DNA from: Antedon mediterranea | Lineage: Eukaryota; Echinodermata; Crinoidea; Comatulida; Antedonidae | Reading direction: 5' to 3' | Assembly: GCF_964355755.1 (NCBI RefSeq) | Contig: NC_092670.1 | Coordinates: 18,971,201-19,035,200, forward strand | DNA length: 64,000 nucleotides | The notes under the pieces: model-generated | The model's input: only the letters and a program-made list of their open reading frames with translations | Told to the model about the DNA's origin: nothing | Databases searched by the model: none | Shown: positions 11,360 through 23,940 of the stretch, piece after piece | Layout of the letters: each line of letters starts with the position of its first letter | How positions within the stretch are numbered: position 1 is the first letter of the stretch | Position numbers and translations under genes: made by a program

Positions 11360-11635
11360 TTAAATAAAGATATCTTGTCCCTATGAAAAAAAGAAGTTTA
11401 ATAAAAAGGAATTTTTGTCACATAATAGTTATTCACTTTGATTAAAAATTGGATCGAAAAAATATTATTAACTGTACTTAAAAGAAAAATGTAATCATAA
11501 TAATTACAGAAAAAAAAAGACAATGAATTTTGAACATATTTTGTCTTTTTTTCTATGTGAAAACTAAAATAGCCTATTTAAAGTCTGATTTTATAATTAA
11601 TCAAATGTTTTTGGGGGACAATACATCTTTGAATT
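11360..11635. mobile_element. Degenerate copy of TTAA-type MITE family A
   Basis: It contains ATATCTTGTCCCTATGAAAA, ACATAATAGTTATTCACTTT and, at the right end, GGGGGACAATACATCTTTGA, in the order seen in other family A copies. The terminal TTAA sites have decayed. Confidence 0.6.
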
Positions 11636-12060
11636 TTATTATAAGCGCAAATCAAATACGTATCCCTTTTTTTAAAACTACTTCTTTTAAACATAGCATT
11701 AAGTTCACTGGTCCTAAACTTTGGGATAACGTACCAGTTAATATAAAAAGTGCTTTGTCTAAGAAGAGTTTTTCTTTAAAATTGAAACGGCACCTCTTAT
11801 CTAGTTATGTTTAATTATCCTTTCACTCATTGTAGTTTTGATATTTAGTCTTTTCGGTACCCTGAATCTAAAAGTCTTCATTACTGTTTTTGTCCTGTTT
11901 CCGGTTCCCGTGTTGTCCTGTTTTTTTTTTTTTCATTTTCTATGGGCTGCCTTATACAAGCTTTGCTTTTTAGGAATGTTGCCCCTCTTATTTTAATAAT
12001 TTTTACTGTTAATTTTTATTTTCTATGAAAGACAAGAGAAATAAATGTTACTTTGATTGA
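11636..12060 (+). mobile_element. 3' end of a truncated non-LTR retrotransposon
   Basis: A frame ending at 11814 encodes the tail of a LINE reverse transcriptase: FTGPKLWDNVPVNIKS and KLKRHLLSSY match the common pattern G-x-LW-N-x-LP-x-x-IK and the final L-K-x-x-LL-x-x-Y of CR1/Jockey-like ORF2 proteins. A 3' UTR follows, ending near GAGAAATAAATGTTACTTTG. The 5' part is missing, as expected for LINE insertions. Confidence 0.7.
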
Positions 12061-12127
12061 AATAACTAAAAGGAAAAATATACTGTTGTGAGACGAAAAA
12101 TCAACATTGAAATCATAAATATAAACA

Positions 12128-15100
12128 TTATGCAACAAACTGGCTTATATACCACTCCGGTACAAACTGATGGGGCTGGCCTTCTTCAATTGTGTATGTG
12201 ACTTGATTACTGCCAGGTCTGCGTTCAAATAAATATACAACTCTGAAAAAATAACATCAATATTTGTGATGAATAGCATAATATTTGTGATGAATAGCAT
12301 GATACAGTAATGACTTACCTAGAATAATGCAAGATCACATAAGGGAGAATAGAATTTAGAAACTTGTTTACAGCATAGAGCATAATTTGTTCAAATATTT
12401 AGGCAGTGTAACCGTAATACCTAGCCATAACATCGGTTAGTTCGAGCCTTACTCGCTCCGTGGTTCTGGTGGGAAAACAAGTTTTCTTGGATAAGGACTA
12501 TAAACCGTAGGTCCAGTGTACACATCTAGCTCATGTGCACTTTAAAGAACCTAGTACATCTTATCATAACTCATGAGAGCTCCTTGATTGTCACCATATG
12601 CTGTTTAGGGTCACCCTCTATAAATAAGGTTGAATACAAATAAATTTAAAATATGGTAATTGACTAACCTTGGGTCATCTTGTGTCACTTGAAACTTCAC
12701 ATAATTTAAAAAATAGTCACAGAAATTCATACACACAGATGCATTCCAAGCATGCTCCTAAAATATTAATTGTGGCACCTGAGTTATGTTTTTTTTAAAT
12801 GACATTGAGTTAAACAAAATGAAAAACTTGCTAACATAGTAAAAATGGACATGATGTTATTTCTCAGTAATACTTTTACCATCTGCAATATGTAACATAC
12901 ATAACATACAGTAGTGTGAATACAATTTCTGAAAAACCTCTCGAGATTTCACAGGGAAGGGACCCCTGTGAAATCTTGGAAGAAAAACACACCGATGAGA
13001 GGCCTGTTTTTGTTCAGAGATGTCCCGAGTTGTTACTGCATGCGCATACTGACCAATCATAGTAATCAAACAGCGCACAACTATGCTTTCTCCTGAGATT
13101 TTACAAAAAAAATGTAATAAGTCTGGAGATCAAACTATAACTTGTTACAATTTGTAACAATTTATGCAGATAAAGGGTATAAGTTGCCTTTGGATTTTTA
13201 TACTGTATTGTTATTTATAATACTTTTAAAACAATTTTTACCTGTGACTGTCTAACAATGTCAGGTATTTCAAAGGTGTTGAACCTCTCCACCTGTAGTA
13301 CAATACCCTCGTCATCTCGAAATCCCCCAATAATTGTGGGAACACCTATGAGAAATGACTGTGCCCACCACTTTAATAACTTAAACCTATGTAGGAAAAA
13401 AATGAGAGAGCGGTCGATTTTAGTGAAAACCAATTAAGATTGAAAACATGTGGGGCTCGCAAACTTTGTGTTGATTGTCACTTCAATTATGAAATACAGT
13501 AATAGTGTACTTTTTATAAACAAAACAAAATTATTCCATATATATAACTTCTTTTAGCTTCTAAAAGTGCTGGGGTTACTGGGGTCGACACTGATTACTG
13601 CAGTAACTGCAGAAAGTGTTTACGTGAATTATTATACTTACCTGTGGAAGTTCCTCTTATTGTTGGGTGCATATAGGATCCTGTTTGTTTTTAATTCTAT
13701 ATAATTAGATGGAGGTTGAAGTTTAGGGTCATTGAGACAGCAATCAACCTCTCCAGTATAAATCATTGAGTGTTTATTCAAACGAGTACGGACAACACTG
13801 CAGTAAGCCTCAGAGTTATTTACTGGAACATTTGTATTTGGCTCTTGAAGTCCGTCCACTGTAATGAATAAATAACAAATATTGTAATTTACCTCCGCCA
13901 AGGAGGTATATGTAATCGGTAGTGTGTGTTTGTTTGTTTGTTTGTATGTTTGTTTGTTTGTTAGCAGGATTACTCAAAAAGTAAATACAAGATCTTGACC
14001 AAAATGAATGTACAGATAGATATGTGGTCAAGGACCATTCCATTAAATTTTGGGGCCATTTGGGGACCATGGTCCCAATTCTGGACCACTTTTAAATATA
14101 CTTTTCAGACCTGCTAGTGTTAAAAGATAGGACAGAAATTTCAAAAGCCGGTGAGCAGTCTTAAAGTAACAAGTAAACTAAAATTGCATTTTCTCGAGAA
14201 CTACTTGTCTAAAAAATTTTATTTTTGTACAAGAGGTAAGAGTTATATTTTGTGATTTGTAATTTTAAAACATAATTAGATTTAATGTACAAGTTTTTTG
14301 ATACGAGTAGTTTAAAAATCCTATTTCTTTTCAAATTCATTCGTTTGATTTTCGCGTTTCTGTTCTATTGTTAGTCGGCTGAAGCTATTGTTAGTTGAAA
14401 GGCGGGTTACATAACCTTTACACCAAACTCGCATACAATGCTTATAGTGTAATTAGCCTAATTCACACGCAGCATTAAGACACACTTTCCGGTGACTAAA
14501 TCTGATGTAGAAAAGTTTTACAGTAGGTGGAGGTATGCACTCTCGGAGTGGCTTTCTAGTTTAGTATAGTACTTACTTTGTTTGTTTGTTTGTTAGCATG
14601 ATAGTGCCTACAATTTTCAAGTTATAATTCTGAATATTTCGGTGTACATATAGTAGAACATGGCAGTTGAAATTCAAGAAAATCGGTTCATTAATAACTT
14701 CACAAAGAAAAATTTGTATTCTTTTAACATTTCATTTATTTATTTGACCAACAAAACATAATATTCAATGTACAAAGATGAATTGGTCAGGGACTGCTAA
14801 AGTAATATGATTACTGTAACTACAAGAGTCAGCAGTCTCAAAATATCAACATGTGTCCTCTGTGCCAATATGTTGCCAAGTACTTCACTTTGAGTGCTTT
14901 GATTATTAGAGTGGTATTTGAATTAGAGTTTTTAAGGGGATATTAAAAAAAGAAACTCCTACTTACCACTTGTCATATACTGCTCAAACTTGTACCCCCA
15001 GTACCCCATTTCTTTCTCCCTGTCCGACATGTTTTTTCTTCGTTCTTTATTCTCTTTTGTTTCCACTTCACTTATGTAATAAGTGCCACGGAATAACGTG

Positions 15101-15854
15101 ACAGCCATCATCCACCCCTCTCGTTGTTCATATGGTGTGCACATTATTTTCGTGAAATGTCCTCGCCAAGCAACAAAGTCTGTGTTTAAACTATTAAAAT
15201 AGAATTTATAATTTATTGCAGTCACTGGGTGTTTAATGTGCTTGTACGCATAAACAATTAAATTAAAATGCTGACAAAGTTGTTACTTAATGTAAAAATC
15301 AAATAATACAACATTTTTCCTTTATATTTGCTTGTTATGACAATACAATACATTGCAACAACCAATCATTTGCAATATTACCTCAGCGCTGCATAGATTC
15401 CTAAAATGGAACAAGTTATTTTATAAAGTTATTACCCCGTGCAGTACCTTCGTATTTTTGGATCATCATCATCTTTTTTCTTTGCTTCTAACACAAAATG
15501 TTTCTTCATCCCCAAAATCCATCTCATAATATTATTGAGTCTTTCCTTCACATCATCATCACGCTTCTCATAAACGCTGTACCCATGCTGCAAATCATAA
15601 TGGACACTTTTCTCTCTTGTGTCATACAGATATTTCAACATGCGAGCATCTGTGTGGAGTTTCCGGTCCTTATCCATTGAAAAACATCCCACTTCCACTG
15701 GTTGACGGAAGAAAGGAAATTTACCATTAAACCTAGAAATTGGCTGGACTTGTAGAATCTTTCTTTCTACACGTTCATCTTTTGTATGTTTTGAAGATGC
15801 TGCATTTGAAGTTGACGATTCTTCAGTGGATAGGTCATCAATAGAACGTTTCAT
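12128..15854 (-). CDS. DXO: Decapping exoribonuclease DXO (RAI1 family)
   Basis: Six exons, 5' to 3': 15448-15854, 14967-15190, 13642-13858, 13242-13386, 12669-12757, 12128-12242. They join in phase to 398 residues; human DXO has 396. Family landmarks are in order: FNGKFPFFRQPVEVGCFS near the N terminus, DTREKSVHYDLQHGY, LNTDFVAWRGHFTKI, the EGWMMAV strand, then the metal-binding acidic motifs YTGEVD and YIELKT, KWWAQSFLIG, and a final EWYISQFVA. Relatives remove incompletely capped, NAD-capped and other non-canonical 5' ends and then degrade the RNA 5' to 3'; all active-site acids appear intact. A tRNA-type SINE is in the last intron and a long dispersed repeat in intron 2. STK19 lies immediately upstream on the same strand. 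Confidence 0.95.
12415..12610 (+). mobile_element. tRNA-derived SINE (truncated copy)
   Basis: It matches 62620-62925 through ATAACATCGG, GATAAGGACTATAAACCGTA, GGTCCAGTGTACAC and GTGCACTTTAAAGAACCTAG. The 5' part contains GGTTAGTTCGAGCC, close to an RNA polymerase III B box (GGTTCGANNCC). The central block resembles the conserved domain shared by many marine invertebrate SINEs. It lies in an intron of DXO. Confidence 0.7.
13890..14565. mobile_element. Dispersed repeat with CCTCCGCCAAGGAGGT / GGTGGAGGTATGC ends
   Basis: The left end has a short palindrome CTCCGCCAAGGAG followed by tandem GTTTGTTTGTTTGT and TTAGCAGGATTACTC. The right end is GGTGGAGGTATGCACTCTCGG. I recognise this arrangement from repeats common in marine invertebrate genomes but cannot name the family. 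It lies in intron 2 of DXO. Confidence 0.6.
14573..14740. repeat. Dispersed repeat related to 54290-54470
   Basis: It shares TTTGTTAGCA(T/C)GATAG, CTGAATATTTCGGTGTACAT-like text and GAAATTCAAGAAAATCGGTT, and the phrase TTTGTATTCT. It lies directly beside the preceding repeat, so it may be part of the same larger unit. Confidence 0.5.
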
Positions 15855-17238
15855 GTTAGCAGTTTGTAAGAAGACTTCAAATACATAACAGTACTGTATA
15901 AAGAATTTAAATTTGGCAGTATTTAGTGCGAGTTATCAGTTACGTCATGTGTGTTGGATGGAGCACTTTTCTTCTTCTCAGTTATCTGCAAATAGAAAGT
16001 AGACATTTTTATTTGATTACGACTACTACTACAGCAGGCGTAGCCGGGTCATTTTATAGTCATACATAGACCAAATCCTCAGTCCTGTCTGCAGTACCTT
16101 TCACTGCTGAATAATAAAAAACTAGCCTAGGTTTACTAAGCTAGGTTGGCTAGAGAAGTATTTTACTACTACTACTAGGATAGTACTACTACTACAGTAC
16201 TGTAAAGCTAGGCTATATAGGCCTAGAGTTAGTATAGTAGTAGTAGTATATAATAATGTAAGTAAGTTTACATAGCCTCTGGCTAGACGCTTTACCACCC
16301 CAGTCAACTAAAATATGATGACAAATCTTTTCTTATTATCATTATCATGCATGCATAATGTAACCTTGTAATTTTCCCTCGTATACAGAGTACCGGTACT
16401 GCATTTTCTTTTTTAATTCATTAATTGCAATAGCGCCCTCTAAACATATTAAAGATGTCTGCGCCTATGTAGTCGGCCATGTTTGTTTTTATGTTTTGTA
16501 TCACGTGGAAAGAATAAGAGTTTCTATAAATAGAGGGCGCTAGACTGGTTTTCGTATCGGTCACAGAGACTACGGTTCCGTGATGAGCCAATCAACGTCA
16601 AGAAAGAAACTAAAATATTAATTTGCAAAAGACTCAGCACCATGGAGAAAACCACTACACTACAAACTAGTTTGACAAAAAAAGTGTGATGAGCCCAAAT
16701 AGGGTAGTGATATGATATCATCATGTCCATTTTATGGGCACATCACATTTTTTTGTCACATAAAGTTGATAGTGTAGACAGAGCTTTAAAGTAATTAGGA
16801 CAGTCATTTGTCCACTACAGTAATTTTGGTAATACAGTAGTTGACTAAAATGATATTAAACAATAACACAACAGATGACAAATTAAAAAAGTAACAATAC
16901 AACCAATAACTCTCATAATTTTATTATAATTATATATATTATAATATGATATATACAGTCATATAAAAAGTTTACAATCGAGCACCGCCAAATAAAATTC
17001 AAGATCTTCCATCTTTTAATGACATAACCAAAAACATTACCTATATCTATTATCAAGAGAAAGACTTTAAATAGTCAGTAGCTACTGGATGTATGATGAA
17101 TTTGTTATATTTTATTATAATTATATATTTCTGATACATTTCCAATTTAACTAAATGTTGCAAAAAGTGACAATTTTATTGTAGGGTTCTGTGTACTAAA
17201 TCAAAACATTTAAGGAAACCTCCTAAACTCCTCCCATG
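15855..17238. other. DXO-STK19 spacer with a CTAG tract and a MITE
   Basis: It holds a CTAG/AGGCCTAG-rich tract at about 16120-16270 upstream of DXO and a MITE family B copy at 16650-16790. On the minus strand, AATAAA at 17175-17180 lies 59 bp past the STK19 stop and is its likely poly(A) signal. No further gene is visible. Confidence 0.6.
16650..16790. mobile_element. MITE family B, near-complete copy
   Basis: It runs from CACTACACTACAAACTAGTTTGACAAAA to GTTGATAGTGTAGACAGAGCTTT in the orientation opposite to 9633. The central GCCCAAATAGGGTAGTGATATGATATCATC portion is partly palindromic. Confidence 0.7.
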
Positions 17239-19574
17239 TTACCTATCGATTCTAAGCATTAGTCCAGATGTGGTATCGATTCTGAAAATAAAATATGACA
17301 TATTTAAATCCAAGGGAAAATTACTGAAAAAAACAACAATTCTGTTTATAAAAATGGTTGGATCTAATAATGAGAAGTAAGATAAGTGTTTGCTTACTTG
17401 GTAACAGCACCACTTCCCAGTATTTCTTCTATGTGATATTTCATTCCTAATGTTTTTGTTGCTTTTAAGTCTTTTGTTTCTAAGTCCTAAAAATATTATT
17501 AAAATAAGAATAGTATATATATAATATATATGTAGTGGATGTGTAAATAAATAAATATGTAAACTAAAGAAATATATAGAAGAAGAAGTATATACAGTCA
17601 ACTCTCCCAATACCAGACACTCTGAAAACCAGAAACTCTCCAAAAACCAGACTTTTCTTGAAGTTTAAACAGTCCCTAATTCATTTTTACCATTAAAAAC
17701 ACATTCTGAATACCAGAGTTTCCGGAAAAACCAGACATATTTGGTCAGCCCAAAGGTCTCTGGTATTGGGAGAGTTAACTGAACTAGAAAATATCTTACC
17801 CTCAACAGAATTTGTTTATATTTTGAATTCCTTATTGTTCGCAGAATCGCATCACGTCCTGTGGAAGAAAATACAATTTAAAACAACAATGTATAGACTA
17901 TATTTTTTTTAAATACTTTCTTTAATTGAAATTGCAACAAAAGAGGAATATGATGACAAGAAAAATAACAAACCCTTTGTGAAATGGCGAATAAAGAAAC
18001 CAGCACCAGGCAATGCAATCCACCAACTGCCAAAATCTCTTACATTTAAAACACCGCCATTAACAAGTTCACTAGTGTAGTATAAAACAAAATAAAAATA
18101 ATTTGATTATTATTAATATAGGCCTATAGGCTTGTTTCTCATTTGGACGCAAGTCAGGGATGAGGCCACGAGAAATAAAATGGTTTTTTTGCAAGAAAAG
18201 GGAACAATCTTTGTTCAAGCCACTGGGTTGTCAATGGCCCCTGTGAAAAAGTGGTAAGATTGTAACCTTACCAACCATACCAGAGTAGCTGCGGCCCTAA
18301 AGGATGTAACAAGCGCACATACTTTGATCAATCACAACCTGATGGTTAATCCCAACTGTTGCTTATGATGGGTTGCATCTACTTGCATTGCATCAAATGA
18401 GAACTAAACTTATAGTTTGCACTCAATTTGTCACCTGTAATATGCTAATTATTGCATATAAATAGGGTTCCACTAACGCTAACCTAGTTGAAAGCAAATG
18501 TTCTTACGTAATTTCTTCATCTTTAAATTCAAGATGCTCAACCAACATCTGTTTGTCAACACTAACACTATTTGTTTTCTCCACTACACTGCTCAAGAAT
18601 CTTTTGATGATTGGTTTATCTGATAAATGTTTGTTAACATGTTCAACATAGTCTTTAGTGAACACAATGCTAAATTCATCTGGCCGTGTTCCCAAATTTA
18701 AAAGTTTTATTTCTTTGGTATCTCTGAGCTCATTCTAAGGGGAAAAAGAAATATATAAAACAATATTGAACAACAATTTCTTCTGAAGAAAAATTTCATA
18801 CTGTACTATTTTGGTTTGTATGACAATAAAAGATCTGTATCTGTATCTGTAAGATCTGTATCTGTAAGATCTGTATCTGTAAGATCTGTATCTGTAAGAT
18901 CTGTATCTGTAGTATCATATATGTCATAATAATAATAGATAGATTTATATAGCGCAAATAAACGATGTCTCTATGCACTCGACAATAGAAAGAGTGGAAA
19001 ACAAAAGGAGGAGAACAAAAAGACAAAAACACCAAGCTAGCACCCAAACCGGAGTATGGGGATACACCATCATCGCTAACTGGGGATCAGTGTGTAAGTA
19101 CCCATGTTAATGATAGATTATGTAGAATTTGCATTGACCACAATAAACAAATATTTCTTTACTTTTCAGAAGTCTTACCACTTGTTTATCAACTAGCGTT
19201 CTATTCGTCATCACATTGTAAAGTTGATGTTTTATAATAATTGGCGGTAGACGTCCTGCTAAGCCATCTGTGTTGACTAGTGAATGCAAATACATCAATG
19301 CTGCATGGCAGTCCGATGGCACAGTTGAATCTAAGAAAGATTTTATTTATTAATTTCTGAATCAAATGGAAACAAGTTACTGTAATGTATTATACAAAAC
19401 CCAATAAAGCCTATCTTTTTTAGAAATTTTTTTGAAATATTTTTAGATATAAAACTTTTGAAATTGAATAATGATAGTACCAGCAGCTTCATCGCCCCAA
19501 TCCTCGGATGTCTGACTTTGTATTCTCGGTCTCTTTTTAGTTTTGAACACATCTGGAATTTTGGCTCTCTTCAT
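17239..19574 (-). CDS. STK19: STK19 winged-helix protein
   Basis: Seven coding exons, 5' to 3': 19481-19611 (coding from 19574), 19179-19330, 18508-18734, 17974-18071, 17800-17858, 17398-17486, 17239-17281. They join in phase to 253 residues, essentially the length of the currently accepted human form (254). Matches to human STK19 run from end to end: AALMYLHSL, LPPIIIKHQLYNV, RTLVDKQ, SIVFTKDY, the block NGGVLNVRDFGSWWIALPGA, and the C-terminal DTTSGLMLR. STK19 was named as a kinase, but the protein is now understood as a tandem winged-helix DNA-binding factor that acts in transcription-coupled repair; no kinase motifs are visible here. A 5' exon ends at 20066; the first in-frame ATG is in exon 2 (MKRAKIPDVF), although the frame is open upstream through SHQIAQRLVYDEY. 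Confidence 0.93.
17595..17781. mobile_element. Complete pogo-like MITE
   Basis: The inverted termini are CAGTCAACTCTCCCAATACC and GGTATTGGGAGAGTTAACTG. The interior repeats ACCAGA motifs and shares a long block with window positions 20-122. The left end follows TATA; the expected TA duplication is not clear on the right. It sits in an STK19 intron, ending 18 bp from the splice donor of exon 17800-17858. Confidence 0.75.
18829..18912. repeat. Microsatellite, AGATCTGTATCTGTA unit
   Basis: About five copies of a 15-bp unit, AGATCTGTATCTGTA, itself built from CTGTAT steps, in an STK19 intron. Sequence beyond it (18930-19080) starts with TTTATATAGCGCAAATAAAC, a LINE-like 3' tail phrase. Confidence 0.85.
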
Positions 19575-20065
19575 CTTTATTATTAGATCTGTATACTCAT
19601 CATAAACTAATCTGAAAGAAAAAATGTTTTGAGTGAACGTTTTATTTACTGTTTTTACTTTTTTATAACTATTTTTTTTTATTTTATACTAATTAAGTAC
19701 TAGCTATTCGTCAAAATCAACACAAATTGCAGGCACTAATATAAATAAAGTTAATCTGGAGTTATTTAGAGAAGGGTGAGTGAGTGTATATCTCTCTGGT
19801 TAGAGATCAGTGTGGAGGGTCAGTTAAGTTTTGCCACGTGTATATTCGTGTATATAGGCCTAGGCTAGGCCAACAAGACCAGGCAACTCAGGGCAACTAT
19901 ACTGTCTAAACCCTCAGTCAGCTAGCTTACTAGCCTAGGCCTACTAGCTAGAGATCTTAAAAAAACAGACAATATTGACTGCTGTATATGGTTACACAGG
20001 TAGTATGCTTAACGTCGTAAACTTTAAGAATAAATGAAGATAGGCAAAACAAAACAACCCCTTAC

Positions 20066-20160
20066 CTCTGAGCAATTTGATGGGAAAAATCCAGCGACAA
20101 CGGAATTTCCAAAAGTCGCGCAACAAATTCCGCTCCCACCACAACACAGAGGAAGGATAA
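20066..20160 (-). promoter_or_regulatory. STK19 5' untranslated exon and proximal promoter
   Basis: A GT donor follows CATCAAATTGCTCAGAG, so an exon ends at 20066 and splices in phase to the exon at 19611. The transcription start is not visible. The upstream boundary overlaps the left arm of the long inverted duplication. Intron 1 contains a CTAG/AGGCCTAG tract at 19850-19950. Confidence 0.5.
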
Positions 20161-20350
20161 TCTCCCTACTCCAATCCAGGAGATCTTCTACGCATGTGTA
20201 GATATTTACTACGTCATCATATATGTATCGTATTTTACTTGCGGTCCGGCCATGCAGTATTTACTCACACGTCGCTTATTTTATACCGTATTACAGTACT
20301 TAAATATATGTAGGCCTATATCGCTTTCCCAGACATCCCACAGCTATATT
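20151..20350. repeat. Left arm of a ~200-bp inverted duplication (partner 30310-30509)
   Basis: Near-identical inverted blocks include CTCCCTACTCCAATCCAGGA, CTACGCATGTGTAGATAT, ATCGTATTTTACTTGCGGTC and TATATCGCTTTCCCAGAC. The arm touches the 5' end of STK19. The two arms enclose about 10 kb of mobile DNA. Confidence 0.85.
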
Positions 20351-20355
20351 AGTAG

Positions 20356-23300
20356 AGAGGCCAAATACACAAAAGTCCTCTATAAAAAGTTTGGAGGGCA
20401 TTTTTTGTTAATAGCAGGCAACCATGTTGAATGTATCCTTTGTGGGGTGACAAAAACGATAGGGGTGGATGCCATCTTCAGTTTTGGGTTTTAAGGTCAG
20501 TTTATGTGGTCAAGAGGTCAAACAAGGTCAAAATATAGGATTTTTTTTTATTCACGGAAAATCATCTACATCATCAGATCTATCCAAAAAAGGTATATCT
20601 GAAGATCAACTGATGCTTCATATTATAGTAATTATGAGATAAACATTTAATTTTACACATAAAAACATAGGAAATTAAATATAAAAGTGTCATTTTCTCA
20701 AAATGTTATTTTCACATATTTCTGTAAAGTACACACAGTTTTTTAATAGGCTTTTCCCAGTCTGTTGTAAATTTGTCTTTTTTATGTTGTCCACCAGTCA
20801 TCGTTTTGATTTTTGTCGGAAAAAATAGGTCAAGTGTTATATGTATGAAACGCCATATGTGCCAAAAGATTGGTCTTTTACTATAATATTAATATTACCT
20901 ATAATAATGTAATACAGTAATATTTAGAAATTTGTTTTTAGAAAAATTAATAATATTACCTATAATAATGTAATAATATTTAGAAATTTGTTTTTAGAAA
21001 AATTTCGAAAACAGAGACCCCCTATATGACCTAATGTCGAGATGTTTTTGTTTGGGTCAGAGACCCCCTATAATGTAATTATTTAAACATTTTTTTCATT
21101 ATTTCAATGATACAAGTTTTTATTGAAGTTTGTTGTTTCAAGAAATCTCGAAAGAGAAACCTGGGTATCGGGTCTTTGTTTTCAAAAACCCTGACTATTG
21201 GACTTTATCAAGGTTGGAAGGAGTGGTAATTGGGGACTTCTTCTTGAGGCCTTCGCATCTATGCTATCATGGCTGACGGTGATAACAAATATAAAACTCC
21301 TTAAGTAATTAAGAAGTCCTTTATACACATGGATAAAGACGGTTTTAACGTTATTAACAAACATTACGTTACGTACTGTGTCCAGGTATGAAATCCATTT
21401 CTCCCAAAAAGTAAACGCACTTGAAGAGGACAGCGTCATGCGACAAATCAAATTCCAGCTATCCATTCTTATTCATATGAAGATCGTTTAAAGTTGGCTT
21501 GGCCGAACAACCCTGTATGACAGACGAATTCATGGTGACTTGATTAAAAATTTTCAAAAGATTTCGAGGGTGTAGCCAAGGAAGACTTCCTTCAAATAAG
21601 ATGCAATCTAAGCAGAAATACACAAGGACATCAGCTTAGACTTTTTAAACCTAAATTTCACAAAGGACTGATAGGAGATCCACTTTTTCACAATTAGTAA
21701 TTATATATTTTAATAGTTTGCCAACCAAAGTCGTCATTTCTGAAACCACCAACACATTTAAAAACCGATTGGATTCGTTGTAGAAATTAGGTCAAAAGGG
21801 TAAACAAATTTACTATCAGAACCAATATTCTAAACACTGAGTGGATGATTGATCAATTCAAAATAGAATCATTGGTATAACAAGAAACGCTGTACTTCAT
21901 TGATAGGTTCTGCATGACATGGTCAGACTGATCACGAATCACACATAATACACAATATTCTTTCGAACTGACAGATGATAAGGAAGATCTTATATTTAAA
22001 GTAACAACTTATTGAAAAAAAGAAAAACAGTAGAACTTAGAACTACATGAGCCACTGAGAAAGCATCGCTCTAAACCTTTGCGGATTTCTATAAGGCAAC
22101 TGTTTCGATAAAGTATATAACTGACAGAAAATCTGCTGATGAACCATTGGAGTATGATCATAGCCCAATTTTAATATCTTTAACCAAATATGACTTCACA
22201 TATCTTGATGGATGGCGTTGAAATACCCACAGATGTTCCAGAAGAAAACTTACAGTAAAAACATGATGGTCATGCACTATAGGATGCAGTAAACATGGCT
22301 ATAAACATTGGTGACTATGCAAGTATTTATGCAAGTTACCTAGATATTTCGTCATTTTGTTGTATTTGATCATTACATTGGAAAGGAGTGGATAAAAGCA
22401 GTGACACGATTGAAAGGATAGTCCCAATGTACTAATCTGTACTTCCATATGTGTTTTGGGCCACACTCATCGGTTTGGAGGAGAACAAATATCACACAGT
22501 TTTTAGACATTCTTTATGTCAATAACAAAGAGCTTGCAATTATACATGAAAGTTGATGTTAATTAATGATATGCACTTTGTAACAGTAGCCTTCAAAAGT
22601 ATGGACGATGTCTGGTATAGTGAACAATAAAATGGTTGAAAACCTATTAAGAATAATCTAACCAGCTTCCATGCCATTGCAGCACATCATTATTTGCTGA
22701 TTATGGGAAGAGGTACGTCATACTGGAAATCATTTGTAACGCATCCACTCCTTGTAAATGGAATTGATTAAGATTAAGACTTTCCACGTACAGTGTACAC
22801 TAAAATTTAATATTGCCAAATATATGGTACTCTTCAGCAGATAACTGTATAGACTACAGACTACTCTTTGGTGCTACCTCCATCTAGACTCAGTGACCAT
22901 ATACCATTAACACTAGTGATATATATTTCCCTTAAATATTAAGTATTTCACTTCACTCAATAAATATTTAAGTACCTGTATTTCTACTTCGGGAAACACT
23001 TAAAATTAAAAAAACTCACCTATGGTGAATACAGACATCATAGAACCTAAACATACGAGCCAACTATCAAGCAGAGATCAGGTTGTGGCCTAAATGAATC
23101 GGGTCGTTTGGAAGCCCCTAACCCAGTTGTCAGTTTGGAACTTGCTACATGTGTATGTAAACTAAAGAGCCAGATGAAGTTGTTACAGAAAGCATGCATA
23201 TGTGGTTGTGATTCAATCGTTTGCCGTTACCCAGATGGCCAATAGGCATTATATATCAGTGCTTGAAGAAATACCCACCACAGAGCGTTACCTCCTTCCA

Positions 23301-23940
23301 TCCCAGAAAAACTTCGAATATTGGCATGTGCCCATGCCGCCCATTACTCCCAACCCACAAACCCTCTGTGACCGTTTTTAAATGAAATTTAAGACATTCC
23401 AGTAGGCCTCCAATTTCGGTTATTTTGATACTCTAGGACTCATCCTCTCCATTCCTTGAACACCTTCCAAGAGTGACTCAAAAATTTTAAAATCTTCCCA
23501 GTACAATTCTGATCTTTTTGATACCACACTATCTTTAACCATCAGCCCAAGGCTATCATGAAAATTATATTTATTTCAATTATTAATACCGATAATTAAC
23601 AGTGTCTGTGCTCTATTTGACCTTATGACCTTGAAAATGACCTTTAAACTTGTAAGTTGAAAAATTGATGAACTTCACCATCTGCAGCAATATGTCAATA
23701 ATGATCCAATAATGGTTACATTTCTTTTAATTAGCTTATATGTTGTTGAAAACAGCTTAAACCTCTATTTTACCATATTTGACCTTATAACCTTGAAAAT
23801 GACCTTTGACCTGAAATTTGAGAGCGGCATCCACCCCTATCTTTTTTGTCATCCCATAAGGGATATATTCCACATGGTTGCCTGCTATTAACAGAAAATG
23901 CCCCCCATGATGAAAAAGCTCACATTGGCCGCCCTACTAT
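20356..23940. mobile_element. Decayed 3.6-kb element with ~180-bp terminal inverted repeats
   Basis: The left end carries GGGCATTTTTTGTTAATAGC, AGGCAACCATGT and GATAGGGGTGGATGCC. The right end carries the same blocks inverted at 23745-23925. The interior has no long open frame but looks formerly coding: near 23080-23240 one frame reads CVCK, then KACICGCDS and CRYPDG, a Cys-rich pattern like those ending proteins of some invertebrate repeats. This assignment is weak. Tandem GGTCAAA-rich text lies in the inner arms. Confidence 0.6.

Noticed and set aside
15382-15400. Candidate 19-bp micro-exon of DXO (AG...GT bounded, minus strand)
   Set aside because: Including it shifts the frame; direct joining of 15448 to 15190 keeps phase and gives the conserved LNTDFVAWRGH motif.
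17239-19574. Protein kinase assignment for STK19
   Set aside because: None of the kinase landmarks (glycine loop, VAIK, HRD, DFG) is visible; the sequence matches the winged-helix STK19 form.
16524-20494. Assorted short frames such as 16524-16730 and 20252-20494
   Set aside because: They lie in MITE sequence or the inverted duplication, without splice context or recognisable protein.
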